Assembly (NCBI RefSeq): GCF_000478985.1
Contig: NZ_AWXB01000041.1
Span: forward strand, 91,976-155,975
Source of the DNA: Peptoniphilus sp. BV3C26
GTDB lineage: Bacteria; Bacillota; Clostridia; Tissierellales; Peptoniphilaceae
Direction: 5' to 3'
Length of the DNA stretch: 64,000 bases
The notes beneath the pieces were generated by a model. The model made no database searches. It was not told the DNA's origin and was given only the letters and a program-made list of their open reading frames with translations. The number at the start of each line of letters is the position of its first letter. The stretch's first letter is position 1. The translations under genes and the position numbers were made by a program. Of this stretch, positions 42,855-52,742 are shown piece by piece.

Positions 42855-44231
42855 CTAGTGCTTGCTAACATATTTTTCCATATCGTTTCTAAAACCGTCA
42901 GTTTTCTTACATAAATATTTATACCCAATTGTAATAATACTTCCTTTTAAAATTGAAGATAAACTCATTGCCATCCAAATTCCGTTTACTGCAAAAATTG
43001 GCATAAAAATTTTTGCAAAGGGTATTCTTAAAACATTTAATATTAATCCGTTATAGGCAGGAAGTCTTGTAAGACCTAAACCATTTAGCATACCAGTAGT
43101 TCCTATTTCCATAGTCATAAAAATTTCTGAAGGCCCTATTATTAAAAGATAATACATACCCCATTCAATTAGCTTTTCGTCACCTGGAACAAAAATTTTA
43201 AATAATTGCCTTGAAAAAACCATTAAAAATATCGTAGCAAAAAGTCCTATGGAATTTATAATTCTCATGCCGGATTTTCTTGCTTCTTCTATTCTTTCAA
43301 ATCTTTTAGCTCCATAATTTTGTCCGAAAAAAGTTGTAAAAGCACTGGAAAAACCTTCAGCGCTCATCCAGGATATGCTTTCAATTTGAGATCCTATAGA
43401 ATAAACTGCTATGGCAACACTTCCGAAACTTGCAGTATATTTATTTAAAATAAGTCCTACAAAAGCATGAACAAGAGCCTGAATAGAAGTAGGCACTCCC
43501 AAATTCAATATGCCCTTTATACTTTTTAATTTTACTTCTTTAAAATAATTTACCCTTACAAATAACTCCTTGGCCTTTATTCCCGTTATTATTGAAAGTA
43601 AAGTTTGAACTCCCTGAGCTATAACAGTTGCAAGGGCAGCTCCCCTTATGCCCATTTTAGGAAAAATCCAAAATCCAAATATTAATAGAGGGTCTAAAAT
43701 TATATTTGTAAAAAGAGCAATAATTGCAATTTTAAAAGGGGTTACACTGTTACCCCTTGATAGAAAAGTTACAGATAAAATAGGATTTAAAAATGTAAAA
43801 ACTAAACCTATTCCTACAATTTTAAAATAGGCCTTTGCCATGACAAATACTTCTTCTTCAAGCCTAAAAAATCCTAAAATGTTATTCATAAAAGTTAAGT
43901 ATATAAAAATAAGGAGAGCACAAATAGTAAAATTAACTATTACTCCTGCTCTCATTACTTCTTTAAGCATAATCTTATCATTTTTACCATAGGCCTGGGA
44001 AAGCCCCACTCCAACCCCTGTCTTTCCTATAAGACAAAGGCCTTGGGCTATCCATATGAAAAATCCTACTGAGCCTACTGCTGCAACAGCTTCCGTTGAA
44101 AGTTTTCCAAGCCAAATTAAATCTACAAGCTGATAAGCTATTTGAACAAAGGCAGTGCCCATTAAGGGCATACTCATTTTTATCAAGGTTTTCTTTATGG
44201 GACCATCAAGCAAATTATATTCTTTTTTCAT
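42855..44231 (-). CDS. MATE family efflux transporter
   Basis: A 459-aa membrane protein with 12 helices exporting drugs or metabolites by cation antiport. The family pattern is clear: IKKTLIKMSMPLMGTAFVQ start, DLIWLGKLS, SRGNSVTPFK and GFSSAFTTFFGQNYGA. ATG 44231 starts with MKKEYNLLDGP and is the natural N-terminus; the open frame continues upstream only because it overlaps the hemolysin III gene. Eight bases before ppiB. Confidence 0.93.
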   Translation of the reverse strand: MKKEYNLLDGPIKKTLIKMSMPLMGTAFVQIAYQLVDLIWLGKLSTEAVAAVGSVGFFIWIAQGLCLIGKTGVGVGLSQAYGKNDKIMLKEVMRAGVIVNFTICALLIFIYLTFMNNILGFFRLEEEVFVMAKAYFKIVGIGLVFTFLNPILSVTFLSRGNSVTPFKIAIIALFTNIILDPLLIFGFWIFPKMGIRGAALATVIAQGVQTLLSIITGIKAKELFVRVNYFKEVKLKSIKGILNLGVPTSIQALVHAFVGLILNKYTASFGSVAIAVYSIGSQIESISWMSAEGFSSAFTTFFGQNYGAKRFERIEEARKSGMRIINSIGLFATIFLMVFSRQLFKIFVPGDEKLIEWGMYYLLIIGPSEIFMTMEIGTTGMLNGLGLTRLPAYNGLILNVLRIPFAKIFMPIFAVNGIWMAMSLSSILKGSIITIGYKYLCKKTDGFRNDMEKYVSKH

Positions 44232-44233
44232 TT

Positions 44234-44893
44234 TTACCATCCTAAACAATAAGTAAAAAGAAGACCCAAATATTGTAAAACTGCCCCTGCTAAAACAAAT
44301 AAATGCCAAATCCCATGATTAAAGGGAATTTTTTTTATTGCATAAAATATTGAACCTAAAGAGTATGCTAAGCCGCCTAAAACTAAAAATAAAATTAAAG
44401 TGTGAGAAGTATTAAAATAAAGGTGCTTAAGTAAAAATAAAGAAAGCCAACCAAAGCAGAGATAAAAGGCTAAGGAAAGTTTTTTGTACTTTTCAAATTT
44501 TCCATAAGTAAAGATTTTAAAAAGTATTCCACCTAAGACCAAAGCTCCCACTAAAAAGATTAAAATTATTCTCTCTCTTCCATCAAAAGAAAGCATTATT
44601 ATTGGCACATAAGTGCCTCCTATAAAAAGGAAAATCGAAGAGTGATCAAATACCCTTAAAATTGATTTAGCCTTTTTATTTTGAATGGTGTGATAGAGGG
44701 CTGAAGATAAAAACATGGCAATGAAACATCCTCCATAAATAGAAAGAGAAGACATTTTTAAAGCTCCCTTTCCAAGACTTAAAACAATTAAAAATACAAG
44801 ACCAACTATACCTGCAACGACTCCAATCCAATGGCTTATTGAATTCATAAGTTCTTCTGCAAAAGAATATTTAATAATTTCACCATTCTTCAT
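44234..44893 (-). CDS. Hemolysin III / PAQR family membrane protein
   Basis: A 219-aa protein with seven predicted helices. The family motifs are ELMNSISHWIG, SSALYHT and FDHSSIFLFIGGTY, and a C-terminal HGIWHLFVLAG; the conserved Ser/His/Asp positions could bind zinc as in PAQR receptors. Physiological role unknown. ATG 44893 lies six bases after AAGGTG and is preferred to GTG 44902. Overlaps the map gene end by fourteen bases. Confidence 0.9.
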   Translation of the reverse strand: MKNGEIIKYSFAEELMNSISHWIGVVAGIVGLVFLIVLSLGKGALKMSSLSIYGGCFIAMFLSSALYHTIQNKKAKSILRVFDHSSIFLFIGGTYVPIIMLSFDGRERIILIFLVGALVLGGILFKIFTYGKFEKYKKLSLAFYLCFGWLSLFLLKHLYFNTSHTLILFLVLGGLAYSLGSIFYAIKKIPFNHGIWHLFVLAGAVLQYLGLLFTYCLGW

Positions 44894-45647
44894 TATTATC
44901 ACCTTGATCAGTTATTATTATTGGACCGTCTTTTGTAATGGCAAGTTGATGCTCATATTGAGCACTCAATGAACCATCTTTAGTCCTTGCAGTCCATCCA
45001 TTTTTATCAAGGGTAAGCTCATATCCTCCAACATTTATCATAGGTTCAATAGTAAATACCATTCCCTCTTGAATTCTAAGACCCCTTCCCGGTTTACCAA
45101 AATGTAAAACTTGAGGATCTTCGTGCATTTCTTTTCCTATCCCATGACCTACAAAATCACGAACAACAGAATAGCCTTTAGACTCTGCATAAGTTTGAAT
45201 AGCATTACCTATATCTCCCAATCTGTTCCCGATCTTTGCTTCTTTTATTCCAAGATATAGACATTTTTTTGTAACATCCATAAGTTCCTGAGCTTCTTTT
45301 GAAATCTCTCCAACCTTATAAGTCCATGCACTATCTGCAAGCCAACCCTTATAATTTACAACCATGTCAATTGTAATAATATCTCCCTCTTTTAAAACAT
45401 ATTCAGAAGGGAAACCATGACAAATTTCATCATTAACCGATGCACAAATAGAATAGGGGAAACCCTCGTAACCCTTTTGCTCAGGGCTTGCATCATGGTC
45501 CTTTAAAAATTTTTCAACAAATCTATCCAAATCAATTGTTTTTACTCCAGGCTTAACTTGGTCCCTAAGAGCGTGATGGACAGCTGATAAAATTTTTCCA
45601 GCTTCAATCATTTTATTTATTTCTTCTTTTGTTTTTATAATTACCAT
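44880..45647 (-). CDS. map: Methionine aminopeptidase, type I
   Basis: Removes the initiator methionine. The 255-aa protein shows all ligands: ICHGFPSE (catalytic His), ITIDMVVNYKGWLADSAW (two Asp), GHGIGKEMHE (His), FTIEPM (Glu) and QYEHQLAI (Glu). Strong GGAGG ribosome site. The C-terminus extends about eight residues beyond the usual end (ITDQGDNNEEW), over the start of the hemolysin III gene. Confidence 0.97.
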   Translation of the reverse strand: MVIIKTKEEINKMIEAGKILSAVHHALRDQVKPGVKTIDLDRFVEKFLKDHDASPEQKGYEGFPYSICASVNDEICHGFPSEYVLKEGDIITIDMVVNYKGWLADSAWTYKVGEISKEAQELMDVTKKCLYLGIKEAKIGNRLGDIGNAIQTYAESKGYSVVRDFVGHGIGKEMHEDPQVLHFGKPGRGLRIQEGMVFTIEPMINVGGYELTLDKNGWTARTKDGSLSAQYEHQLAITKDGPIIITDQGDNNEEW

Positions 45648-46534
45648 TTTTCCTCCAATACAAGTTTTTTTAAATCTTTATCTTTTTTTGCCCATAAAAG
45701 GGCATCTTTATTTAACTTTATAGCTTCCCTTAAATGTTTCTTAGCATCTTGCCGTCTATTTAAATTTTCAAAAGTACAGGCAAGATTGTAGTGAAGATTT
45801 ACAGAATTTGGATTTTCGCTTACACCTTCAAGAAGAATATCAGCAGATTTTTCAAAGTCCTTATTTTCAATATAAATTACGGAAATATTTAAGTAAATAT
45901 CCTGATCGTTAGAATTATCCAAAGCAAGATAATAAGCCTTTAAAGCTTCTTCTTTATTTTTCATCTTTGAGAATACAACCCCCTTGTTATAGAGGGCTCT
46001 TCCATAAGAATTTGCAATTTCAAGACTTTTATTTATATAGAAAAGAGCTTTTTCATATTCTTTAGATTCTTCGTAAAAAGCTCCCAAGTCGCTATAAGAA
46101 ACATAATCGTAAGGATCCAGTTCAATGCATATTTTAAGCTCCCTTATAGCCTCTTCTCTCATGTTTAAACGATCATAATCACAAGCTAAATAATAATGAG
46201 CCCTGTCATAAAAATAATCTATTTCTATAGCCTTTTTAAAATTTTCAATAGCGGAATTTAAATCATTTTTATAATCAAAACAAATGGCCTTTCCATAATA
46301 TGCCCCTGTTTCCTTTTCATTAAGTTTAATGATTTGACAATATATTTCATAAGCCCTTTGGTATTCTGAATCCATAAGACATATATCAGCAACTTCATAA
46401 AGGGCGTCTATTTTTTCTTTATCAGTAAGAGCATAACAATATGCCTTTTCAAATGACTTTTGTGCAGAATCGTATTTTCCTTTATACAAAAAATCATTTG
46501 CCATTATTAGATAATTATTATACTTGCGGTTCAT
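45641..46534 (-). CDS. TPR repeat protein
   Basis: A 297-aa protein made almost completely of about eight tetratricopeptide repeats (e.g. DLNSAIENFKKAIEIDYFYD, EYEKALFYINKSLEI, NSVNLHYNLACTFENLNRR). Such proteins are scaffolds for protein partners; the partner is not evident. No signal peptide. First gene of the map-pcp operon: a TATAAT on the minus strand lies shortly upstream, divergent from the radical SAM gene. Confidence 0.88.
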   Translation of the reverse strand: MNRKYNNYLIMANDFLYKGKYDSAQKSFEKAYCYALTDKEKIDALYEVADICLMDSEYQRAYEIYCQIIKLNEKETGAYYGKAICFDYKNDLNSAIENFKKAIEIDYFYDRAHYYLACDYDRLNMREEAIRELKICIELDPYDYVSYSDLGAFYEESKEYEKALFYINKSLEIANSYGRALYNKGVVFSKMKNKEEALKAYYLALDNSNDQDIYLNISVIYIENKDFEKSADILLEGVSENPNSVNLHYNLACTFENLNRRQDAKKHLREAIKLNKDALLWAKKDKDLKKLVLEEKW

Positions 46535-46593
46535 TTTATCACCAAAACTATTATAACACAGTTAAATTTGTTACAATAGTTGAGGTGAAATAT

Positions 46594-47502
46594 ATGAAAC
46601 GTTATTTATCCTCTGATAATTTTTTTAAAAAAACTTTCGGAAAAAAGACAATTAGACTCTCTCTTTCTTCAGGCCTGTCCTGTCCCAACAGAGATGGAAA
46701 GCTTTCCTATGAGGGCTGCATTTTTTGCGGTAAGGCAGGAAGCGGAGAATTCGCTGCAGACAAAAATTTATCCATAAAAAAACAAATTGAAGAACAAATT
46801 AAATTTTTAAGCCCAAAATGGAAAACAGATTCTTATATAGCTTATTTTCAAAATTTTACAAATACTTACGCAGATCCCTCTTATCTTAAAAAAATTTTTG
46901 ACCAGGCTATAGCCTATGATGGAGTTAAAGGTCTTGCTATTGCCACCAGGTGCGACTGCTTAAGTCCAGAAATTATTGAACTTTTAAAAGAATATGATAA
47001 AAAAACTTTTTTATTTCTTGAGTTGGGACTTCAATCTGTAAATGAAAATACAATAAATTTTATAAATAGAGGCTATAGTCAAAAATTTTTTGATGAAAAA
47101 GTTAATATTCTTAAAAATGAGGGTATAAGGTTTTTAACTCATATAATATTCGGCCTTCCTTACGAAAATAGAGAGGATTTTTTAAACACTGTAAACTATG
47201 TTTCAAAGATTCACCCTTTTGGAGTGAAGTTTCATTCTTTCTATATTCAAAAGGATGCAAGAATTTACAAAGAATTTCTTAAAAAACCCTTTCCATTATT
47301 GACCAAGGATGAGTATACTGATATTATATGTGACGCTTTGGAGATCTTGCCAAAAGATATTGTGATTCATCGTCTTACAGGTGATCCTAAAAAAGATCTT
47401 TTGTTAGCTCCAAAATGGACGTTAGATAAAGCGAAAGTTCTCTCTGGTATTGATCATGAACTTAAAATGAGAGATCTTCCGCTAATTAAGGAGGAAAAAT
47501 GA
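46594..47502 (+). CDS. Radical SAM protein, YhcC/TIGR01212 family
   Basis: A 302-aa radical SAM enzyme. The cluster motif is CPNRDGKLSYEGCIFCG (first Cys well spaced from the CxxC pair, as in YhcC rather than CxxxCxxC). LELGLQSVNENTINFINRG and GLPYENREDFLNT are shared with Elp3/YhcC-type proteins. The substrate is not established by the sequence. ATG 46594 follows GAGGTG by six bases; a TACAAT box lies at 46572-46577. The stop overlaps the start of the peptide-binding protein gene (ATGA), so it heads the Dpp operon. Confidence 0.88.
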   Translation: MKRYLSSDNFFKKTFGKKTIRLSLSSGLSCPNRDGKLSYEGCIFCGKAGSGEFAADKNLSIKKQIEEQIKFLSPKWKTDSYIAYFQNFTNTYADPSYLKKIFDQAIAYDGVKGLAIATRCDCLSPEIIELLKEYDKKTFLFLELGLQSVNENTINFINRGYSQKFFDEKVNILKNEGIRFLTHIIFGLPYENREDFLNTVNYVSKIHPFGVKFHSFYIQKDARIYKEFLKKPFPLLTKDEYTDIICDALEILPKDIVIHRLTGDPKKDLLLAPKWTLDKAKVLSGIDHELKMRDLPLIKEEK

Positions 47503-49004
47503 AAACAAAAAAATTTTTAGTTGCAGCTCTTGCTTTAAGTTTGTTGACTGCTTGTGGTAACAGTGGAGATAAAAAAACTGCTGCAACTGAAAGTGACACT
47601 GTGCGCTTAGCAATGTATACGGAAATTGATTCACTGAGTCCTTTTAAAATGACTGCTGGTGATACTGAAACCGTAATGGACCAAGTTTTTGATGGTCTTT
47701 TTGATGCAGATGAAAAAGGAAATTTAGTTCCCGATCTTGCAGAATCTTACACCGTTTCCGATGATGGTACAGTTTACACTTTTAAATTAAAAGAAGGTGT
47801 AAAATTTCACAATGGAAAAGATTTTAAGGCTGAAGACGTGGCTTGGACTTATTCCAAACTTGCTGGTTTAGACGGAGAAGATGCTAAAAGCTCAAAATTT
47901 GAAATAATTAAATCTGTAAAAGCTATTGACGATTACACTGTTGAAGTTACTTTAAAGGAACGTAAAAATGAATTTATTTATTTAACTTTAAAGCCTATTA
48001 TGCCTAAAGATTATGATAAGCAAGAAGAAGCACCCGTTGGTACAGGTCCTTTTAAATTTGTTTCTTATAGTCCAGGAGAAAAACTTGTTCTTGAAAGAAA
48101 CGACGACTATCATAAAAAAGATCACACTCCTAAGTATAAAAACTTAGAAGTTATAAGAATCAAAGATACTCAAACAGTTCTTCTTGCAATAAAATCTGGA
48201 GAAATTGACATTGCTCCAAGACTTGCAGCTCAAGATGCAGAACAAATTAAAGACAATGCAAGTTTTATTTCAGGACCTCAAAACCTTGTTCAAACTTTCG
48301 GTCTTAATAATAACTATGGCCCTTTAAAAGACATAAGAGTAAGACAGGCTATTAACTATGCTATTGACAGAAATGCTCTAGTAAGTTCCTGTGCAAATGG
48401 AAAAGCTACAGTTTTGTATTCAAATTTCAGTCCCGCTCTTAAAGAATACTTTGCAGATTTAGGCGAATTTTATCCTCACGACATTGAGAAGGCAAAGGCT
48501 CTTTTGAAAGAAGCAGGCTTTGAAAAAGGTTTTGATTTAACTGTTACAGTTCCTTCAGATTACAAATACCACATGGATACTGCAGAAGTTTTGGAATCTC
48601 AATTAAAAGAAGTGGGAATAAATTTATCTATTGAACCCATTGAATTTTCAACTTGGCTTTCAAAAGTTTATACAGATAGAGATTTCCAATCAACTATTGT
48701 AGGTTTTATAGGCTATCTTGATCCCAACCAAATTTTAGGAAGATACACAAGTGACAACAAGAGAGACTATATTAACTACAAAAATCCTAAATTTGATGAA
48801 GCTATGAAAAAAGCTTCTTCTTCAGCAAGTAAAGAAGAACAAATCTCTTACTATAAAGAAGCACAAAAACTTCTTGCAGAAGATGCAGCCTCAGCATTTT
48901 TAGTTGATCCAGACACTATAACCGCTATGAGAAATGGAGTTGAAGGATTAAAGTTATATCCTATACAAAAATTAAATCTTGAGGATGTTACTTTTACCAA
49001 ATAA
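47499..49004 (+). CDS. Peptide ABC transporter substrate-binding lipoprotein (Dpp/Opp/Ni family 5)
   Basis: Captures peptides (or nickel) outside the cell. Signal peptide with lipobox LLTAC (Cys about residue 19). SBP family 5 landmarks: YTEIDSLSPFK, DGLFDADEKGNLVPDLAESY, FHNGKDFKAEDVAWTY, GTGPFKF, VRQAINYAIDRNALV and a late YYKEAQKLLAEDA. 501 aa, normal. AGGAGG ribosome site. Operon order binding protein, two permeases, two ATPases is classical Dpp. Confidence 0.93.
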   Translation: MKTKKFLVAALALSLLTACGNSGDKKTAATESDTVRLAMYTEIDSLSPFKMTAGDTETVMDQVFDGLFDADEKGNLVPDLAESYTVSDDGTVYTFKLKEGVKFHNGKDFKAEDVAWTYSKLAGLDGEDAKSSKFEIIKSVKAIDDYTVEVTLKERKNEFIYLTLKPIMPKDYDKQEEAPVGTGPFKFVSYSPGEKLVLERNDDYHKKDHTPKYKNLEVIRIKDTQTVLLAIKSGEIDIAPRLAAQDAEQIKDNASFISGPQNLVQTFGLNNNYGPLKDIRVRQAINYAIDRNALVSSCANGKATVLYSNFSPALKEYFADLGEFYPHDIEKAKALLKEAGFEKGFDLTVTVPSDYKYHMDTAEVLESQLKEVGINLSIEPIEFSTWLSKVYTDRDFQSTIVGFIGYLDPNQILGRYTSDNKRDYINYKNPKFDEAMKKASSSASKEEQISYYKEAQKLLAEDAASAFLVDPDTITAMRNGVEGLKLYPIQKLNLEDVTFTK

Positions 49005-49006
49005 CT

Positions 49007-49951
49007 ATGAAAGCTTTATTAAGTAAATTATTATCAGTCATACTCACCTTAATTTTGGTGAGTATGATGATATTTTTGGTTTTTCAAATTTTGCCGGGTA
49101 ATCCCGCTCAAATAATCCTTGGCTCAGAAGCCGATGAAAAACAAGTTAAACAATTGGAAACGGAACTTGGAATTGATAAGCCCATGCCCGAAAGATATTT
49201 AAATTGGATGAAAGATCTTTTAAAGGGTGACATGGGAAAAAGTTTAAAATATAACGTAAATGTAAAAGACTTATTTATGGACAGGCTTCCTGTCACTCTT
49301 TTTTTAACTTCTTATTCTTTAATTCTTACTGTTTTAATAGGCATACCCCTTGGAATTTGGATTGCTTCAAAAGATGACAAATGGTATTCCACAATAATTG
49401 CAGGGATCACTCAACTTGGTATCTCCATACCCTCTTTTTGGCTTGCCTTTATTTTAATCTTAATTTTTTCCGTAAAGCTCAACATTTTTCCAACCTTCGG
49501 CTACAACGTTATGTCAGGAAACTTGTTGGATAAGCTCTACAAATTTTTTATACCTGCTTTTGCAATTTCCCTTTCAAACATTGCAACAATAGTAAGGTAT
49601 TTACGTACGGCAATCTTAGACCAAATAAGAAAAAATTATGTAAGAACGGCAAGAGTAAAAGGTCTTGATATAAACAAAATCCTATACAGACATGTCCTTA
49701 GAAATGCACTTATACCTGTAATAACTATACTGGGAATTATACTTACATCAAGTATAGGGGGAAGTATTATTATTGAAAATGTCTTTGCCCTTCCGGGAAT
49801 AGGCTCTCTTATTGTACAAAGTGTATCAAGTAGAGATTTTCCCCTTATTCAATCGGTTGTAGTAGTAATTGCGGCTATGGTTATTTTTATTAATTTTATA
49901 ATAGACATCTGTTATAGAATAATTGACCCGAGAATAAGAGGTGGTGAATAA
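49007..49951 (+). CDS. dppB: Peptide ABC transporter permease (DppB-like)
   Basis: A 314-aa inner-membrane permease with six helices, start LSKLLSVILTLILVSMMIFLV, FQILPGNPA and the EAA loop RKNYVRTARVKGLDINKIL. The C-terminal region ALPGIGSLIVQSV is typical. Two bases after the binding-protein stop, and its stop overlaps the next permease start. Confidence 0.92.
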   Translation: MKALLSKLLSVILTLILVSMMIFLVFQILPGNPAQIILGSEADEKQVKQLETELGIDKPMPERYLNWMKDLLKGDMGKSLKYNVNVKDLFMDRLPVTLFLTSYSLILTVLIGIPLGIWIASKDDKWYSTIIAGITQLGISIPSFWLAFILILIFSVKLNIFPTFGYNVMSGNLLDKLYKFFIPAFAISLSNIATIVRYLRTAILDQIRKNYVRTARVKGLDINKILYRHVLRNALIPVITILGIILTSSIGGSIIIENVFALPGIGSLIVQSVSSRDFPLIQSVVVVIAAMVIFINFIIDICYRIIDPRIRGGE

Positions 49952-50763
49952 TGAGAGTTAGAACAGTTTCCATGAAAATCGGAAAAATAATCATCTTTTT
50001 ATTTCTTTTGATTTTTATTGTAAGTTTTTTTTGGACTCCCTATGATCCAAACCTTATGAACGAATCTATAAAATTTCAAGCTCCATCAGCAGCCCATTTA
50101 TTTGGAACGGACAACTTTGGTCGAGATATACTCTCTCGCCTTATGGTAGGCTCTCAGACGGCCTTTATTCTATCAATTGGTAGTGTTGGTCTTGCCTTTG
50201 GTTTAGGCCTTATTATAGGGGGGCTGGCAGGCTATAGAGGAGGTCTTGTTGATGAAGTCTTTATGCGTATTATAGATGCCCTTATGGCATTTCCCGGAGT
50301 TTTATTTGCCATTATGCTTGTATCTGTTTTCGGACCGGGAATAAAAAATACAATACTTGCCCTGGGAGTTATGGGCGTTCCCTATTTCTCAAGGGTAACA
50401 AGATCAGGATTTTTGCAAGTGAAAAAAAATGACTTTGTAAGAAGTGCCCTTACAAAAGGTGCTGGAGGTCTACACATTGCAATTCACCATATTATTCCAA
50501 ATATAAAAAATCAACTTATTGTAGCCATCACCCTCTCCATATCCACAACTATTCTTTCTGAGGCTGGTCTTTCCTATTTGGGCTTAGGCGTAAGACCTCC
50601 AAGACCAAGTTGGGGAAGAATGTTAAAAGAAGCCCAAGGATATTTTGTAAATGCACCCTGGTACTTTTTTTCAACAGGTATTGTCCTTTCCCTTATGGTG
50701 TTTGGCTTTACCCTATACGGTGACGGTTTAAGAGATAGACGTGTAAAGGAAACAGGACGATGA
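49951..50763 (+). CDS. dppC: Peptide ABC transporter permease (DppC-like)
   Basis: A 270-aa permease. The signature HLFGTDNFGRDILSRLMVGSQ identifies DppC/OppC; the EAA loop is KNDFVRSALTKGAGGLHIA and YLGLGVRPPRPSWGRML is the usual C-terminal motif. One N-terminal helix precedes the conserved core. Overlaps both neighbours. Confidence 0.93.
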   Translation: MRVRTVSMKIGKIIIFLFLLIFIVSFFWTPYDPNLMNESIKFQAPSAAHLFGTDNFGRDILSRLMVGSQTAFILSIGSVGLAFGLGLIIGGLAGYRGGLVDEVFMRIIDALMAFPGVLFAIMLVSVFGPGIKNTILALGVMGVPYFSRVTRSGFLQVKKNDFVRSALTKGAGGLHIAIHHIIPNIKNQLIVAITLSISTTILSEAGLSYLGLGVRPPRPSWGRMLKEAQGYFVNAPWYFFSTGIVLSLMVFGFTLYGDGLRDRRVKETGR

Positions 50764-51746
50764 AAAAATTACTTGAAGTAAATGATTTAACTGTAAGCTT
50801 TAGCTTTAATGGTCAAAGAAAAAATGCCGTAAATCACATAAGCTTTGATATATTTGAAAGAGATTTCGTAGGCCTTGTAGGAGAATCAGGCTGCGGAAAA
50901 AGTGTGTGTGCTCAAACAATACTGGGAATTGAAAATCCCAATGCAAATGTAGAATCTGGGTCTGTAAAATTGGTAGGAAAAGAAATGATCCACCTAAAAG
51001 AAAAAGAATGGATAAAATTCAGAGGAAGAAATATTTCCATGGTTTTTCAAGAACCTATGAGCGCCCTTAACCCTCTTATGAAAGTGGGCAAGCAAATAGA
51101 AGAAGTGCTTAAAATACACTATAACTTTCCCAAGGAAAAAAATAGGCATTTAGTTCTTGAAACCATGAAAAAATGTGGACTTAAAGACGTAGAAAATTTA
51201 TATGAAAGGTATCCCTATGAACTGTCAGGAGGAATGCAGCAAAGAATAGTAATATGTCTTGCCCTTATTGCAAACCCCAGAGTTTTAATAGCGGACGAAC
51301 CTACCACCGCCCTTGACGCCACTATTCAAATGCAAATTCTATCTCTTTTCAGAGAAATTGAAACAATTTATGACGGAGGCATACTCTTTATAACTCATGA
51401 CCTTACCCTTGTAAGTAGAATATGTAAGAGAATAATAGTTATGTATGCAGGTTGTATTGTTGAAGAAGGTCCCTCCGATGAACTTGTAGAAAATCCCAAA
51501 CATCCCTACACTGTGGGACTTTTAAAAGCAATACCCTCCTATAAAAAACGTGGAGAAAAACTTTACAACATACCTGGTCATGTTCCGCCCCTTAAAATTC
51601 GTTCAAACCAAGGCTGTCCCTTTTTTGACAGATGCCAATACACAAAAGAAATTTGTAAAAAAACCTTTCCCTCAGGAAAAATGATTGAAAACAGGCTCGT
51701 TTACTGCCATCTTTACGATGATTCAGGTGATCTTAAAAATGAATGA
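50760..51746 (+). CDS. dppD: Peptide ABC transporter ATP-binding protein (DppD-like)
   Basis: Walker A GESGCGKSV, Q-loop MVFQEPMSALNP, signature LSGGMQQR, Walker B VLIADEPTTALD and H-loop ITHDL are intact. The C-terminal oligopeptide domain has HPYTVGLLKAIPS and the Cys cluster CPFFDRCQYTKEIC. In several DppD proteins this cluster binds a 4Fe-4S centre. 328 aa, normal. Confidence 0.93.
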   Translation: MKKLLEVNDLTVSFSFNGQRKNAVNHISFDIFERDFVGLVGESGCGKSVCAQTILGIENPNANVESGSVKLVGKEMIHLKEKEWIKFRGRNISMVFQEPMSALNPLMKVGKQIEEVLKIHYNFPKEKNRHLVLETMKKCGLKDVENLYERYPYELSGGMQQRIVICLALIANPRVLIADEPTTALDATIQMQILSLFREIETIYDGGILFITHDLTLVSRICKRIIVMYAGCIVEEGPSDELVENPKHPYTVGLLKAIPSYKKRGEKLYNIPGHVPPLKIRSNQGCPFFDRCQYTKEICKKTFPSGKMIENRLVYCHLYDDSGDLKNE

Positions 51747-52530
51747 TATTTTAAAAATAGAAAATGTATCTAAAAAATTTTATACAAAGCAAAAAAAACT
51801 TTTTGCCCCTAAAAAAGAATTCACCGCCCTTGATAATGTGAGCTTTTCAGTAAAACAAGGAGAAATTTTCGGCCTCGTAGGAGAATCAGGAAGCGGCAAA
51901 TCAACCCTGGGAAAAATTATTTTAAAACTTTTAAAACCCACTGAAGGAAAAGTTTTTTATAAAGACATGGATATTTCCAAATTTACAAAAGATCAGCTTA
52001 ACGACTATAGAAAACAAGTGCAAATGGTCTTTCAAGACCCCTACTCCTCATTAAATCCTCATAAAAAAATTGGCTGGTCCCTAATGGAAATAATGATGAT
52101 CCAAAAAGTTGGCACAAAAGAAGAAAGACTTAAAAGAGCAAAAGATATTTTAAACGATGTAGAAATGACTGAAGATGTCCTTGAACAATTTCCCAGTGAA
52201 CTTTCAGGAGGTCAAAGGCAAAGAATAAGCATAGCCTCTGCCCTAATAATAAATCCACAACTTGTAATAATAGACGAAGGAGTCTCAGCCCTTGATGTTT
52301 CCATTCAAGCGCAAATTTTAAATCTTTTAAACGAATTGCAAGAAAAATATAACTTTACATCAATTTTTATTTCCCACGATTTAAATGTTATAGAATATCT
52401 TTGCGACAGGATTGCAGTCCTTCACAACGGAGTCCTTCAAGAAGTGTTTAAGGCTGAAGACCTCTACCAAGAAGGCAGAAAAGAATATACTAAAAAATTA
52501 TTTAAAAGCGTAAAAGAAAAACTTAGATAA
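51739..52530 (+). CDS. dppF: Peptide ABC transporter ATP-binding protein (DppF-like)
   Basis: Walker A GESGSGKST, MVFQDPYSSLNP, signature LSGGQRQR, Walker B LVIIDEGVSALD and ISHDL. The start MNDILKIENVSKKFY at ATG 51739 overlaps the dppD stop, and an AGGTGA ribosome site lies nine bases upstream. At 263 aa it lacks the C-terminal oligopeptide domain with Cys cluster that most DppF have. Last gene of the operon. Confidence 0.92.
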   Translation: MNDILKIENVSKKFYTKQKKLFAPKKEFTALDNVSFSVKQGEIFGLVGESGSGKSTLGKIILKLLKPTEGKVFYKDMDISKFTKDQLNDYRKQVQMVFQDPYSSLNPHKKIGWSLMEIMMIQKVGTKEERLKRAKDILNDVEMTEDVLEQFPSELSGGQRQRISIASALIINPQLVIIDEGVSALDVSIQAQILNLLNELQEKYNFTSIFISHDLNVIEYLCDRIAVLHNGVLQEVFKAEDLYQEGRKEYTKKLFKSVKEKLR

Positions 52531-52580
52531 ATAAGTTTTAAAATTTAGTGAAAAAATAAAATCAAAAAAATAATTTACCC

Positions 52581-52608
52581 TAGAGAGCATAAGCTCTCTA
52601 TTTTTTTT
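52581..52608 (+). terminator. Terminator of the dpp operon
   Basis: TAGAGAGC / GCTCTCTA stem with a four-base loop (ATAA) followed by eight Ts, about 50 bases after the dppF stop. Confidence 0.9.
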
Positions 52609-52609
52609 A

Positions 52610-52733
52610 TAAAATCAGACCAATTTTTGCAAAAATCACTTGATTTTATAAATTTAAAAAAGTTTTAGAGCCATATTTTTTGTAAAATCAGACCAATTTG
52701 ACAAGCTTTGATAAATTTTACAAATTTAAAAAA
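52610..52733. repeat. Imperfect direct duplication, two ~52-bp copies
   Basis: Both copies begin TAAAATCAGACCAATTT and end AAATTTAAAAAA (52610-52661 and 52683-52733, offset 73 bp). Between those ends they differ. No gene is seen here. Confidence 0.55.
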
Positions 52734-52742
52734 CAAAAAAAA

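Noticed and set aside
46441..46593. Longer N-terminus for the radical SAM protein
   Set aside because: It overlaps the divergent TPR gene and lacks a ribosome site; ATG 46594 has a good one.
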